Positions 55,100 to 63,868 of a DNA stretch of 64,000 nt are shown here, in pieces (the stretch's first letter is position 1; each line of letters begins with the position of its first letter). The position numbers and the translations under genes were made by a program. This stretch comes from Bifidobacterium cuniculi (GTDB lineage Bacteria > Actinomycetota > Actinomycetes > Actinomycetales > Bifidobacteriaceae), in the NCBI RefSeq assembly GCF_000741575.1, contig NZ_JGYV01000001.1:715776-779775 (forward strand), given 5' to 3'. A model generated the notes under the pieces. It searched no databases. It saw nothing but the letters and a program-made list of their open reading frames with translations, and was not told the origin of the DNA.

Positions 55100-55898
55100 G
55101 CTGCGGGGCATCGCGAAACGCTACGGGCTGGTGGAGGCACTGCACGGGGTGGACCTGACGGTGGGCACGCGCCAGGTGGTCGCCGTCGTCGGCGACAACG
55201 GCGCCGGCAAGTCGACGCTGGTCAACGTCATCGCCGGCCTGGTGCAGCCCGACGAGGGCACCGTCCTCCTGCGCGGGCGGGAGGTCGCGCTCACCGGCGT
55301 GGCGCGCGCCGTCGAACTCGGCATCGCCTCGGCCTTCCAGCAGACCGAGCTGTGCGACAACCTCGATGTCTCCGCCAACCTGTTCCTGGGCAACGAACTG
55401 CGCCGCGGTGCGACACGCGACGACGACGCCATGCGCGAGCGCGCCCGCGGGGTCCTCAACCGGCTCGCCGCGCACGTACGCCCCAGCCAGCAGGTCTCGT
55501 CACTCTCCGGCGGCCAGCGGCAGATGGTGGCCATCGCCCGCACCTTGCTCAACGACCCCGCGCTCATCGTGCTCGACGAACCCACGGCCTCGCTGTCGGT
55601 CACCCAGACCTCCGAGGTGCTCAACTACATCACTGCGCTGCGCTCCGACGGGCGGAGCGTGCTCATGGTCTGCCACGACCTGCCCAGTGTCTTCGCGGTC
55701 GCCGACCGCATTGCGGTGATGCGGCACGGCACGGTGGTGGCGGTCCATACCACCGCCGACACCTCCTACGAGGAGATCATCGGCGAGATCGCGGGCGTCG
55801 GTGGTGCTTCGCGCGCCGGCGTGGCCGGCGCCAGGCGACGCATGCCGCGGCCGCGCGTGGCCGTGCGGCAGCCGGCGCGCCGGCCGGGTGCCGGCTGA
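55077..55898 (+). CDS. Lone ABC-type sugar transporter ATPase (single domain)
   Basis: 273 residues, GTG start after GAGGGG. Walker A GDNGAGKST, signature LSGGQRQMV, Walker B LIVLDEPTASL. This resembles single-domain CUT2 ATPases (FrcA type). No permease or binding protein follows on this strand. It could energise another permease, substitute for one half of the neighbouring duplicated ATPase, or be a remnant. The last ~40 residues are Arg/Ala/Gly-rich low complexity. It overlaps the ROK regulator gene. Confidence 0.85.
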   Translation: MEQSTLIELRGIAKRYGLVEALHGVDLTVGTRQVVAVVGDNGAGKSTLVNVIAGLVQPDEGTVLLRGREVALTGVARAVELGIASAFQQTELCDNLDVSANLFLGNELRRGATRDDDAMRERARGVLNRLAAHVRPSQQVSSLSGGQRQMVAIARTLLNDPALIVLDEPTASLSVTQTSEVLNYITALRSDGRSVLMVCHDLPSVFAVADRIAVMRHGTVVAVHTTADTSYEEIIGEIAGVGGASRAGVAGARRRMPRPRVAVRQPARRPGAG

Positions 55899-55969
55899 TG
55901 GCAGTCGGGGCTGGCCGTGCGGGTGTGTGGTCGTGGCTGAGATTGTGGTTGTGGTGTCGGCGGTGGCGG

Positions 55970-56093
55970 CCGTGCATAACTGCAGATTGCAGATGTGTGC
56001 TCATAACTGTGCCGATGGTCTTGCAACTCGCACGTATTGCAGAACCATTTCCCCGGTTATGAGGGCATAACTGCAATCTGCAGTTATGCACGG
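55970..56093. repeat. 124-bp imperfect palindrome with CATAACTG motifs
   Basis: Perfect 23-bp outer arms (CCGTGCATAACTGCAGATTG...), then a second partly paired block (GCTCATAACTG against GTTATGAGGGC). The interior has AACCATTTCC. It lies between the ABC ATPase gene and a small membrane protein gene. Not family A, B or C. Confidence 0.8.
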
Positions 56094-56222
56094 ACACGGG
56101 CGTGACCGGCGGGAGGCGTGCAAGGCTGCAGGGCTGCACGGCTGCACAGCTGGGATCGGAAGCGCATGTCAAGAAGACCAAGAAGGACCAAGAAAACCAA
56201 GCAATCACGAAAGGCAACGTAC

Positions 56223-56552
56223 ATGTCCACTGCGGAAATCATCGTCTCCATCGTCGCGGGGCTCGGCTGCCTCGCCCTGGGCGTCTTCCTCGGCGCCATG
56301 CCCTTCCGTCGCAAGGAGATCACCGAGGCGCAATACAAGTACCAGCAGCTGGGCGGCGTCCTCGCCTGCGGCGTGGTGGTGATCCTGATCCTGCTGGGCA
56401 TGGACATCGCCTCCTGGATCGTGATCGGCGCGCTGGTCGTAGGCGCTGCCGGCAGCCGCATCCCGGCCGTGCACCGCTGGCTGCTCGGGCAATTCCCCAT
56501 GCTGCGCCCTGCCGAGCCGACGTCGCCGTTGAAGCGGGCGAAGCGGAAGTAG
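56223..56552 (+). CDS. Small two-helix membrane protein of unknown function
   Basis: 109 residues: helix one about residues 6-27 (IVSIVAGLGCLALGVFLGAM), helix two about 45-80, basic C-terminus ending KRAKRK. GAAAGGCAACGTAC precedes ATG. No family recognised. Stands alone, with palindromes on both sides. Confidence 0.6.
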   Translation: MSTAEIIVSIVAGLGCLALGVFLGAMPFRRKEITEAQYKYQQLGGVLACGVVVILILLGMDIASWIVIGALVVGAAGSRIPAVHRWLLGQFPMLRPAEPTSPLKRAKRK

Positions 56553-56585
56553 GGGAGTGGTTGTGTGTGGTGCGACCTTGCCTTA

Positions 56586-56751
56586 TAAGAAATTGTTCGT
56601 TTTTCTGAACAAAATCTAGGGGCCTGCCGGGTTATAGGGGGCGTCGACACGCCGTCGGAGAGCCGATTTTCGGTTCCCCGACGGCGTGTCGACGCCCCCC
56701 TATAACCCGGCAGGCCCCTAGATTTTGTTCAGAAAAACGAACAATTTCTTA
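56586..56751. repeat. Nested palindrome: family B element at the apex of a family A pair
   Basis: About 81 paired bases on each side. The order from outside in is family A element, GGGGCCTGCCGGGT, then a family B palindrome (TATAGGGGGCGTCGACACGC and CCGTCGG) ending in a small TTT loop. It has one extra C, one A:C mismatch and one wobble. The family B part is closely similar to the free-standing copy at 2.73 kb. Confidence 0.95.
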
Positions 56752-56785
56752 CGGGGGTGAGAACAGGTGCGGGAGCATCGGCGTG

Positions 56786-56814
56786 TTGCACTGTTGTGAG
56801 CGCTAACATAAAGC
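56786..56814 (+). promoter_or_regulatory. Promoter and LacI-type operator of araBDA
   Basis: TTGCAC (56786) is followed after 17 bp by TAAAGC, a weak -10. Across the spacer lies TGTGAGCGCTAACA (56795-56808), a near-perfect palindrome of the kind bound by LacI-family arabinose regulators of bifidobacteria (TGTKAGCGCTMACA-like). Its position means repression. Confidence 0.6.
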
Positions 56815-56859
56815 TATCGCACAACGTCGTGAATCCCGGAAGAGAGTAGGAGACACACC

Positions 56860-58476
56860 ATGGCAGCATCGCAGGATGCAGCGGCGGAGGCCATCCGCAG
56901 CGGCAACACCTCGCTCGGCGTGGAGTTCGGGTCCACCCGCATCAAGGCCGTCCTCATCGACGGCGACCGCAACACCCTCGCCACCGGCGAATACGGTTGG
57001 CAGTCCCACCTGGAGGACGGCCTGTGGAGCTACACGCTCGAGGAGGTCTGGAAGGGCCTGCAGCACGTGGTCGGCGAGGTCATCGCCCGGGTCGAGCGCG
57101 ACTACGGCGCCAGGCTCGAGAAGATCGGCCGCATGGGCTTCTCCGCCATGATGCACGGCTACCTCGCCTTCGACGCCGCGGGCGAGCTCCTCGTGCCTTT
57201 CCGCACCTGGCAGAACACCAACACGCACGCCGCCCACGAGGCACTCTCCGAGCTCTTCCGGTTCAACATCCCCGAACGCTGGAGCATCGCCCACCTCTAC
57301 CAGTGCATCCTCGACGGCGAGGAGCACGTCGGCCGGATCGACTACGTCACCACCCTCGCCGGCTACGTGCACTGGAAGCTCACCGGACGCCGCGTCCTCG
57401 GCGTCGGCGACGCCTCCGGCATGTTCCCCATCGACCCCGCCACCCGCACCTACGACGCCGACCTCATGGCGCGCTTCGACGCCATCGACGCAGTCGCCGG
57501 ACTGCCGTGGACGCTGGAGCAGGTCCTGCCCGAACCGCTCGTCGCCGGCACGCCCGCAGGGTCACTGACCGCCGACGGCGCCAAGCTGCTCGACCCCACC
57601 GGCACGCTCAAGGAGTGCCCGGTGCTCGCGCCGCCGGAAGGCGACGCCGGCACCGGCATGGTCGCCACGAACTCCGTGCGCCCGCGCACCGGCAACGTCT
57701 CCGCCGGCACCTCCATCTTCGCCACCGTCGTCCTCGAGCACAGACTCAAGGACCTGCACCCCGAGGTCGACGTCGTCGCCACCCCCATGGGCGACCCGGC
57801 CGGCATGAGCCACGCGAACAACTTCACCGGCGTGCTCAACGCCTGGGTCGACCTCTTCCGCCAGTTCACCGCCGCGGCCGGCATCGAGATCGGCACTGGC
57901 GACCTCTATGGCACGCTCTTCCGTGCTGCCATCTGCGCGGACGCCGACCCCGACGCCGGCGGCCTGACGGCGTACCCCTTCCGCACCGGCGAGTTCCTCG
58001 CGGGGCTCACCGAGGGGCGCCCGCTCTTCGTGCACTCCCCGGAGGCGCACACCGGCCTGGCGAACTTCATGCGCGCGCAGCTCTTCGGTGCCTTCTGCCC
58101 GGTGACCATCGGCATGAAGGTCATGACCGAGCAGGAAGACGTGCAAATCGACTCGCTCATCGGCCACGGCGGCATCTTCGGCACGCCCGTGGTCGCGCAG
58201 AAGCTGCTGGCCGCCGCATTCGACACGCCGATCCGCGTCATGGCGACCGCCGCCGAGGGCGGTGCCTGGGGCATGGCCGTGCTCGCCGACTACCTGGAAC
58301 ATGCCGCGACGCCGCTCGCCGACTACCTCGACGAGCTCGTCTTCGCGGGCGCCGAGGACACCACCGAGGAGCCCGACCCACAGGACGTCGCCGGTTTCCG
58401 CGACTACTTCGCTCGCTTCATGGACGGACTGCCGGTGGAGCAGGCCGCGGTGGAGCACGTGGCACTCGAATACTGA
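56860..58476 (+). CDS. araB: Ribulokinase
   Basis: 538 residues, FGGY kinase family. N-terminal phosphate loop VEFGSTRIKAVLIDG, central SAMMHGYLAFD and WQNTNT, C-terminal ATP-binding GAWGMAVLADYLE. Phosphorylates L-ribulose to L-ribulose 5-phosphate. First gene of araB-araD-araA. AGAGTAGGAG precedes ATG. Confidence 0.94.
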   Translation: MAASQDAAAEAIRSGNTSLGVEFGSTRIKAVLIDGDRNTLATGEYGWQSHLEDGLWSYTLEEVWKGLQHVVGEVIARVERDYGARLEKIGRMGFSAMMHGYLAFDAAGELLVPFRTWQNTNTHAAHEALSELFRFNIPERWSIAHLYQCILDGEEHVGRIDYVTTLAGYVHWKLTGRRVLGVGDASGMFPIDPATRTYDADLMARFDAIDAVAGLPWTLEQVLPEPLVAGTPAGSLTADGAKLLDPTGTLKECPVLAPPEGDAGTGMVATNSVRPRTGNVSAGTSIFATVVLEHRLKDLHPEVDVVATPMGDPAGMSHANNFTGVLNAWVDLFRQFTAAAGIEIGTGDLYGTLFRAAICADADPDAGGLTAYPFRTGEFLAGLTEGRPLFVHSPEAHTGLANFMRAQLFGAFCPVTIGMKVMTEQEDVQIDSLIGHGGIFGTPVVAQKLLAAAFDTPIRVMATAAEGGAWGMAVLADYLEHAATPLADYLDELVFAGAEDTTEEPDPQDVAGFRDYFARFMDGLPVEQAAVEHVALEY

Positions 58477-58515
58477 CACATTTTTCACGGACCGACACGA
58501 AAGGACAGAACCGAC

Positions 58516-59208
58516 ATGGCAACATTGGCAGATTACGGCCCCGAGGTGCGCGCCGAGGTCAAGCAGGTGCGCGAGGTCGTCGCCGCGCTGCACGACCAGC
58601 TCATCAAGTGGAACCTCGTGGTGTGGACGGCGGGCAACGTCTCGCAGCGCCTGCGCACCGCGGACCTCATGGTGATCAAGCCTTCCGGCCTGCGCTACGA
58701 ATACCTCACCCCGAGCTCGATGGTCGTGTGCGACCTCGACGGCAACGTGGTCGACGGCGCCGAGTCGCCCTCCTCCGACACCGCCTCGCACGCCTACATC
58801 TACCGCCACATGCCGGACGTGTACGGCGTGGTGCACACCCACTCCACCTACGCCACCGCCTGGGCGGCCACCGGCCAGGACATCCCCTGCGGCCTGACCA
58901 TGATGGGCGACGAGTTCGGCGGCCCCGTGCCGGTCGGCCCCTTCCGCCTCATCGGCTCCGAGGCCATCGGCGAGGGCGTGGTCGAGACCCTCAAGAAATA
59001 CCCGAAGTCGCCGGCGGTGCTCATGCAGAACCACGGCCCCTTCACCATCGGCAAGGACGCCGAGGCCGCCGTCAAGGCAGCCGCCATGACCGAGGAGGTG
59101 TCGCACACCATGTGGGCCGCCCGCCAGCTCGGCGAGATCATCCCGATCCAGCAGGAGGACGTCGACAAGCTCAACGACCGCTACCAGAACGTGTACGGGC
59201 AGCACTGA
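58516..59208 (+). CDS. araD: L-ribulose-5-phosphate 4-epimerase
   Basis: 230 residues, class II aldolase fold. Zinc ligands in VVHTHSTYATAWAATG (His-x-His) and MQNHGPFTIG. Also SGLRYEYLTPSSMVVCDLDG near residue 60. Makes D-xylulose 5-phosphate, which bifidobacteria feed to the phosphoketolase pathway. AAAGGAC precedes ATG. A family A element separates it from araA. Confidence 0.95.
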   Translation: MATLADYGPEVRAEVKQVREVVAALHDQLIKWNLVVWTAGNVSQRLRTADLMVIKPSGLRYEYLTPSSMVVCDLDGNVVDGAESPSSDTASHAYIYRHMPDVYGVVHTHSTYATAWAATGQDIPCGLTMMGDEFGGPVPVGPFRLIGSEAIGEGVVETLKKYPKSPAVLMQNHGPFTIGKDAEAAVKAAAMTEEVSHTMWAARQLGEIIPIQQEDVDKLNDRYQNVYGQH

Positions 59209-59227
59209 GCATTCATGCTCTCTCATA

Positions 59228-59257
59228 AGAAATTGTTCATTTTTCTGAACAAAATCT
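59228..59257 (+). repeat. Family A element, single copy between araD and araA
   Basis: AGAAATTGTTC, ATTTTTCT loop, GAACAAAATCT, starting 20 nt after the araD stop. Its outer flanks (TA/CA) do not pair, unlike other single copies. Lying inside an operon, it may attenuate or stabilise rather than end transcription. Confidence 0.8.
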
Positions 59258-59326
59258 CAGGTACCGCGCACACGGACACACTTCAACACAACACCCACCC
59301 CCATCTCACCTAAGGAACACACCAAC

Positions 59327-60844
59327 ATGACCATGGACAACCCCTTCGAAGGCAAGGAAATCTGGTTCGGCGTCGGATCGCAGGACCTGTACGGCGAGGA
59401 GGCGCTGCGCCAGGTGGCACAGCAGTCCCGCGAAATCGTGGACGCGCTCAACGCCTCCGGTCGCATCCCTGTCAAGCTCGTGCTCAAGGAGACCCTCAGG
59501 AGCTCCGACGGCGTGCGCCGCTTCATGGTGGACGCCTCCGCCGATGACGCCTGCATCGGCGTGGTCACCTGGATGCACACCTTCTCCCCGGCCAAGATGT
59601 GGATCCGCGGCCTCGAGGCGCTCAAGAAGCCGCTGCTGCAGCTCAACACGCAGCACCACTTCGAGATCCCGTGGGAAACCATCGACATGGACTTCATGAA
59701 CCTCAACCAGGCTGCCCACGGCGACCGCGAGTACGGCTACATCGTCACCCGCCTGGGCATCCCGCGCAAGATCGTGGTCGGCCACTACACCGACCCGGCA
59801 GTCGCCGACAAGATCGGCACCTGGGCACGCGCCTGTGCCGGCTGGGACGCCTCCACCCACATGAACGTGATGCGCTGGGGCGACAACATGCGCAACGTGG
59901 CCGTCACTGAGGGCGACAAGACCGAGGCGGAGCGCGTCTTCGGCGCCTCCATCAACACCTGGGCCGTCAACGAGCTCGTCGCCGCCTACGACGCCGTCAA
60001 GGACGACCAGGTCAAGGAGATCATCGAGGACTACAAGGCGAAGTACGAGGTGGCGCCCTCCCTGCTCGACACCGACTACGAGTCCCTGTTCATCGCGGCC
60101 AAGGAAGAGGCCGCCATGGTCAACATGATGCGCGCCAACGGCTGCACCGCCGGCGTCGACAACTTCGAGGACCTCGGTGCCCTGCCGCAGCTGCCCGGCG
60201 TGGCCGCGCAGCGCTTCCCTGCCGGGTACGGCTGGGGCTTCTCCGCGGAAGGCGACTGGAAGACCGCGGTGCTCGTGCGCATCGGCAACGTGATGGGCTA
60301 CGGCCTCGAGGGCGGCGCCTCCCTCATGGAGGACTACTCCTACAACTTCACCCCCGGCAACGAGATGATCATGGGTTCGCATATGCTCGAGGTCTCCCCG
60401 TCCGTGGGCACCATCGCCAAGCCGACGCTGGAGATCCACCCGCTGGGCATCGGCGGCAAGGCCGACCCGGTGCGCCTCGTGTTCACCGTCGCCCCGAAGA
60501 AGGACGCCGTCGTGGTCTCCCTGGCCGACGTGCGCGAGCGCTTCCGCCTGCTCATGAACGTGGTCGACGTGGTCGAGCCGCTCGGTGACCTCAAGGAGCT
60601 GCCGTGCGCCCGCGCCCTGTGGAAGCCGGAACCGAACCTCGAGGTCTCCGCCGAATGCTGGCTGCGTGGCGGCGGCTCCCACCACACCTGCATGACCACC
60701 TCCGTGGGCCGTGAGGCGTGGGAGGACTTCGCCCGCATCGCCGGCGTGGAACTCGCCACCATCGACGCCGACACCACCCCGCGCGCCTTCGAGCGCGAGC
60801 TGGAGCTGGAGGACGTGTACCACCGCCTGAACAACAAGCACTGA
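59327..60844 (+). CDS. araA: L-arabinose isomerase
   Basis: 505 residues. Typical segments: EIWFGVGSQDLYGEEALRQV at the start, TWMHTFSPAKMWI, LLQLNTQHHFEIPWE, MRWGDNMRNVAVTEGDK, GGSHHTCMT. Converts L-arabinose to L-ribulose. Length is normal for the family. Preceded by CACCTAAGGAAC. Last gene of the operon, followed by a strong terminator. Confidence 0.96.
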   Translation: MTMDNPFEGKEIWFGVGSQDLYGEEALRQVAQQSREIVDALNASGRIPVKLVLKETLRSSDGVRRFMVDASADDACIGVVTWMHTFSPAKMWIRGLEALKKPLLQLNTQHHFEIPWETIDMDFMNLNQAAHGDREYGYIVTRLGIPRKIVVGHYTDPAVADKIGTWARACAGWDASTHMNVMRWGDNMRNVAVTEGDKTEAERVFGASINTWAVNELVAAYDAVKDDQVKEIIEDYKAKYEVAPSLLDTDYESLFIAAKEEAAMVNMMRANGCTAGVDNFEDLGALPQLPGVAAQRFPAGYGWGFSAEGDWKTAVLVRIGNVMGYGLEGGASLMEDYSYNFTPGNEMIMGSHMLEVSPSVGTIAKPTLEIHPLGIGGKADPVRLVFTVAPKKDAVVVSLADVRERFRLLMNVVDVVEPLGDLKELPCARALWKPEPNLEVSAECWLRGGGSHHTCMTTSVGREAWEDFARIAGVELATIDADTTPRAFERELELEDVYHRLNNKH

Positions 60845-60863
60845 ACGTACCTCCCCCTCCTTC

Positions 60864-60914
60864 AGGCAAGTGCCGCTGCACCATGGTGACCATGGTGCAG
60901 CGGCACTTGCCTTT
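60864..60914 (+). terminator. Terminator of araBDA
   Basis: 24-nt arms (AGGCAAGTGCCGCTGCACCATGGT) pair perfectly around a minimal loop and end in TTT. Confidence 0.85.
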
Positions 60915-61052
60915 ATTCCTGGCGTCTTGTGTACATGAACGGCGGTGTGCCTATTGTGTGGTGGCGTTGTGCGCGTTGGCCTTGGCCGGTGCCCCCATCC
61001 AACCCCATCATGCATGTCCTGTGGCGCCATTGGTTCTGCGGCTTCATGACCT

Positions 61053-61170
61053 GTTGCGCTTATGAGGTGTGGGTTAAGCGGAGAGGGGCTATATATGCCT
61101 TTGCCGTTTCAACGATTTCAGGCCCTCTATGAAGCAGGGTCTCGCTTAACCCACCCCTCATAAGCGCAAC
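61053..61170. repeat. 118-bp palindrome between araA and pdxT
   Basis: Outer arms GTTGCGCTTATGAGGTGTGG... pair over 28 bp with one mismatch; the interior (GAGAGGGGCT / AGGCCCTCT) is partly paired. It ends 18 nt before the 3' end of pdxT, so it may terminate that minus-strand operon. The rest of 60915-61187 shows no gene. Confidence 0.8.
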
Positions 61171-61187
61171 GGTTTCCCATGCGAGCC

Positions 61188-61856
61188 CTACAGCCCCAGG
61201 AAGTACTCGTGCACCCTGGTGTCGTCGGTCACTTCCGGATGGAAGGCAGTGGCGAGGATTCTCCCTTGCTGTAGGGCGACGACGTCGCCGTCCACCACCG
61301 CCATGATTCGGGCGTCGTCGCCGACGGACGCCACGAGCGGGCCGCGGATGAACACCATCGGCATGTCGGCGATCACGCCCGACGGGTCGTCCTCGCTGTG
61401 CAGGCCGTCCACGGGAGTGTATGTGTCCAGGTCTTCCGTCGTCATGAAGGACCCCAGCTGACGCCCGTAGGCGTTGCGGCGCACCGTGGCGTCGAGCGCG
61501 CCGAAGTACACGGTGTCATCCTGCTCGAGTGCGCTGGCCAGCAGGATCATGCCGGCACAGGTGCCGAAAGTGGGCTTGCCGGCCGCGATATGCGCGGCAA
61601 TCGGGTCGAACAGGCCGGTCGAGCGCAGGAGCTTGCCCTGCGTGGTGCTCTCGCCGCCGGGCAGGATGACCCGGTCGATCGAGGCGTCGAAGTCATCGGC
61701 GGCGCGCAGCAGCTTCCACGGCGCACCCAGCCGGTCGAGCATCGCGGCATGCTCCGCGAAGGCGCCCTGAACGGCCAGGATGCCCGTGACGCCGGAGCGT
61801 TCGCCCTCGATGCCTTCGGAGTGCTCCTTGCTGATGTAGGAAACGTCCACAACCAT
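61188..61856 (-). CDS. pdxT: Pyridoxal 5'-phosphate synthase, glutaminase subunit
   Basis: 222 residues, class I glutaminase. ILAVQGAFAEH at about residue 26, oxyanion glycine region LPGGEST, nucleophile Cys in FGTCAGMILL, and the His/Glu pair in TAFHPEVTDD. Supplies ammonia to PdxS. The N-terminal ~24 residues before the conserved GILAVQG are extra; a GTG or later start is possible. Lies 13 nt after pdxS and is surely co-transcribed. Confidence 0.94.
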   Translation of the reverse strand: MVVDVSYISKEHSEGIEGERSGVTGILAVQGAFAEHAAMLDRLGAPWKLLRAADDFDASIDRVILPGGESTTQGKLLRSTGLFDPIAAHIAAGKPTFGTCAGMILLASALEQDDTVYFGALDATVRRNAYGRQLGSFMTTEDLDTYTPVDGLHSEDDPSGVIADMPMVFIRGPLVASVGDDARIMAVVDGDVVALQQGRILATAFHPEVTDDTRVHEYFLGL

Positions 61857-61869
61857 GACTGCCGCCGTT

Positions 61870-62745
61870 TCACTCGCCGCGGGCGGCCATGATCGTCTCG
61901 ATCTCGTCCTCGTTGATGCCGACCATCGCCTCGCCTAGGTCCGCGGAGAGGCGCGCCAGCAGGTCGGCGTCCTGCCAGTTCGCGGTCGCCTGCACGATGG
62001 CGGCGGCGCGCTTCGCCGGGTCGCCGGACTTGAAGATGCCCGAGCCGACGAAGACGCCCTCGGCACCGAGTTCCATCATGAGTGCGGCGTCGGCCGGGGT
62101 GGCGACGCCGCCAGCGGCGAAGTTCACCACCGGCAGGCGGCCGTTGTCGTGCACGAACCTGGCGAGTTCGTAGGGCACTGCCAGCTGCTTGGCCGCCTCG
62201 TACACCTCGTCGTCGCGCAGCGCCTCCAACTCGCGGATCTGCCGGTTCATGGTGCGCATGTGGCGCACTGCCTGGATGACGTCGCCGGTGCCGGGTTCGC
62301 CCTTGGTGCGGATCATGCTCGCGCCTTCCTCGATGCGGCGCAGCGCCTCGCCGAGGTTCTTCGCGCCGCAGACGAAGGGGACGTCGAATTCGCGCTTGTC
62401 GATGTGGTAGACGTCGTCGGCGGGGGAGAGGACCTCGGACTCGTCGATGTAGTCGATATCGATGGCCTGCAGGATGCGCGCCTCGGCGATGTGCCCGATG
62501 CGCACCTTCGCCATGACGGGGATGGAGACCGCCTCCTGGATGCCGCGGATCATGGCGGGGTCGCTCATGCGGCTCACGCCGCCGGCGGCGCGGATGTCCG
62601 CGGGGATGCGTTCGAGGGCCATCACGGCGCAGGCGCCCGCCTCCTGGGCGATGCGCGCCTGTTCGGGGGTGGTGACGTCCATGATGACGCCGCCCTTGAG
62701 CATCTGTGCGAGGTTGCGGTTGAGTTCGTTGCGCGTAGTGTCCAT
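61870..62745 (-). CDS. pdxS: Pyridoxal 5'-phosphate synthase, synthase subunit
   Basis: 291 residues, (beta/alpha)8 barrel. [68 protein letters not shown] and the phosphate-binding [20 protein letters not shown] are all intact. Makes PLP from ribose 5-phosphate, glyceraldehyde 3-phosphate and ammonia. ACAGGAGAGC precedes ATG. Confidence 0.96.
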   Translation of the reverse strand: MDTTRNELNRNLAQMLKGGVIMDVTTPEQARIAQEAGACAVMALERIPADIRAAGGVSRMSDPAMIRGIQEAVSIPVMAKVRIGHIAEARILQAIDIDYIDESEVLSPADDVYHIDKREFDVPFVCGAKNLGEALRRIEEGASMIRTKGEPGTGDVIQAVRHMRTMNRQIRELEALRDDEVYEAAKQLAVPYELARFVHDNGRLPVVNFAAGGVATPADAALMMELGAEGVFVGSGIFKSGDPAKRAAAIVQATANWQDADLLARLSADLGEAMVGINEDEIETIMAARGE

Positions 62746-62985
62746 CTGTAGCTCTCCTGTAAGTGATCCGGTGACCGTTGATGCCGTACCATGCGCCACG
62801 GCAGACAAGATGAGGCCGTCGGGCAGCGCATGGACTGTACAGAGCAATAGCACACGTCGCGTTTCCGATGCTTCCGCTGTTCCTGATAGTGGTCCGCGTG
62901 CTTGGCGCAGTCCGCATTGCCCACGCACGTGGTTAAGCTGGCTGGAGCATGGAACTCGGTGCATGACCGACGGAAAGGAACGACG

Positions 62986-63849
62986 ATGACACAGGAAACA
63001 CAGGCAGGCGCGCAGGTGCCGATGGTGCGGCTGCACGACGGCAACGAGATCCCGCAGGTCGGCCTTGGGGTGCTGCGCATCGACGACGAGGGCGTCACCC
63101 CGGTGGTGGAGTCCGCCCTGCAGGTCGGCTACCGGCACATCGATGGCGCCGCCGGCTACGACAACGAAGGCGGCGTGGGCCGCGCACTCGAGGAGGTCGG
63201 CTACGCGAGCGGCCCGCAGCGCGAACGGCTGTGGATGACCACGAAACTGCGCGACTCGGAGCAGGGCTACGACTCCGCGTTGCGCGCCTTTGACCGCCAG
63301 CTGGGACTGCTGCGCCTGGACTACGTGGACATGTACATGATCCACTGGCCGACGCCCTTCGACTGGAGGAGCGGGGAGACCTGGAAGGCCTTCGTACGGC
63401 TGCGCGACGAAGGGCGTGTGCGGACCCTGGGCGTGTGCAACTTCATGCCGTCCGACCTGGAGCGGCTGCATGGGGAGACGGGGGAGTACCCGACGGTCAA
63501 CCAGATCGAGCTGCACCCCACCTGGCAGCAGCGCGAGGTGACGGCGTACTGCCGTGAGCATGGCATCGCGGTGGAGGCGTACTCGCCGATGGCCCGCGGC
63601 GCCGACCTGGCCAACGGCGTGGCGGAGGAGATTGCCGCCGTGCACGGCGTGACCCCCGCGCAGGTGATCCTGCGCTGGCACATCGAGAACGGCACGATCA
63701 TCATCCCCAAGTCCGTGCACCGCGACCGCCAGGAGGAGAACCTCGACCTGTTCGGCTTCGCGTTGACCGACGAGGAGCACCGCCGGATCGACGCACTGGA
63801 CGGCCCGACCCGCGCCGGCCACGACCCGGCCACCTTCAGCTATGCGTGA
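62986..63849 (+). CDS. Aldo/keto reductase
   Basis: 287 residues, AKR fold. Catalytic tetrad recognisable: Asp and Tyr in [13 protein letters not shown], Lys in WMTTKL, His in MYMIHWP. Also [24 protein letters not shown] and IIIPKSV near the NADPH site. Substrate unknown (2,5-diketogluconate reductase-like group). GGAAAGGAAC precedes ATG; an upstream in-frame start is rejected. Divergent from pdxS. Confidence 0.92.
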   Translation: MTQETQAGAQVPMVRLHDGNEIPQVGLGVLRIDDEGVTPVVESALQVGYRHIDGAAGYDNEGGVGRALEEVGYASGPQRERLWMTTKLRDSEQGYDSALRAFDRQLGLLRLDYVDMYMIHWPTPFDWRSGETWKAFVRLRDEGRVRTLGVCNFMPSDLERLHGETGEYPTVNQIELHPTWQQREVTAYCREHGIAVEAYSPMARGADLANGVAEEIAAVHGVTPAQVILRWHIENGTIIIPKSVHRDRQEENLDLFGFALTDEEHRRIDALDGPTRAGHDPATFSYA

Positions 63850-63868
63850 GTTCCTGTGTGTTTCTGTG

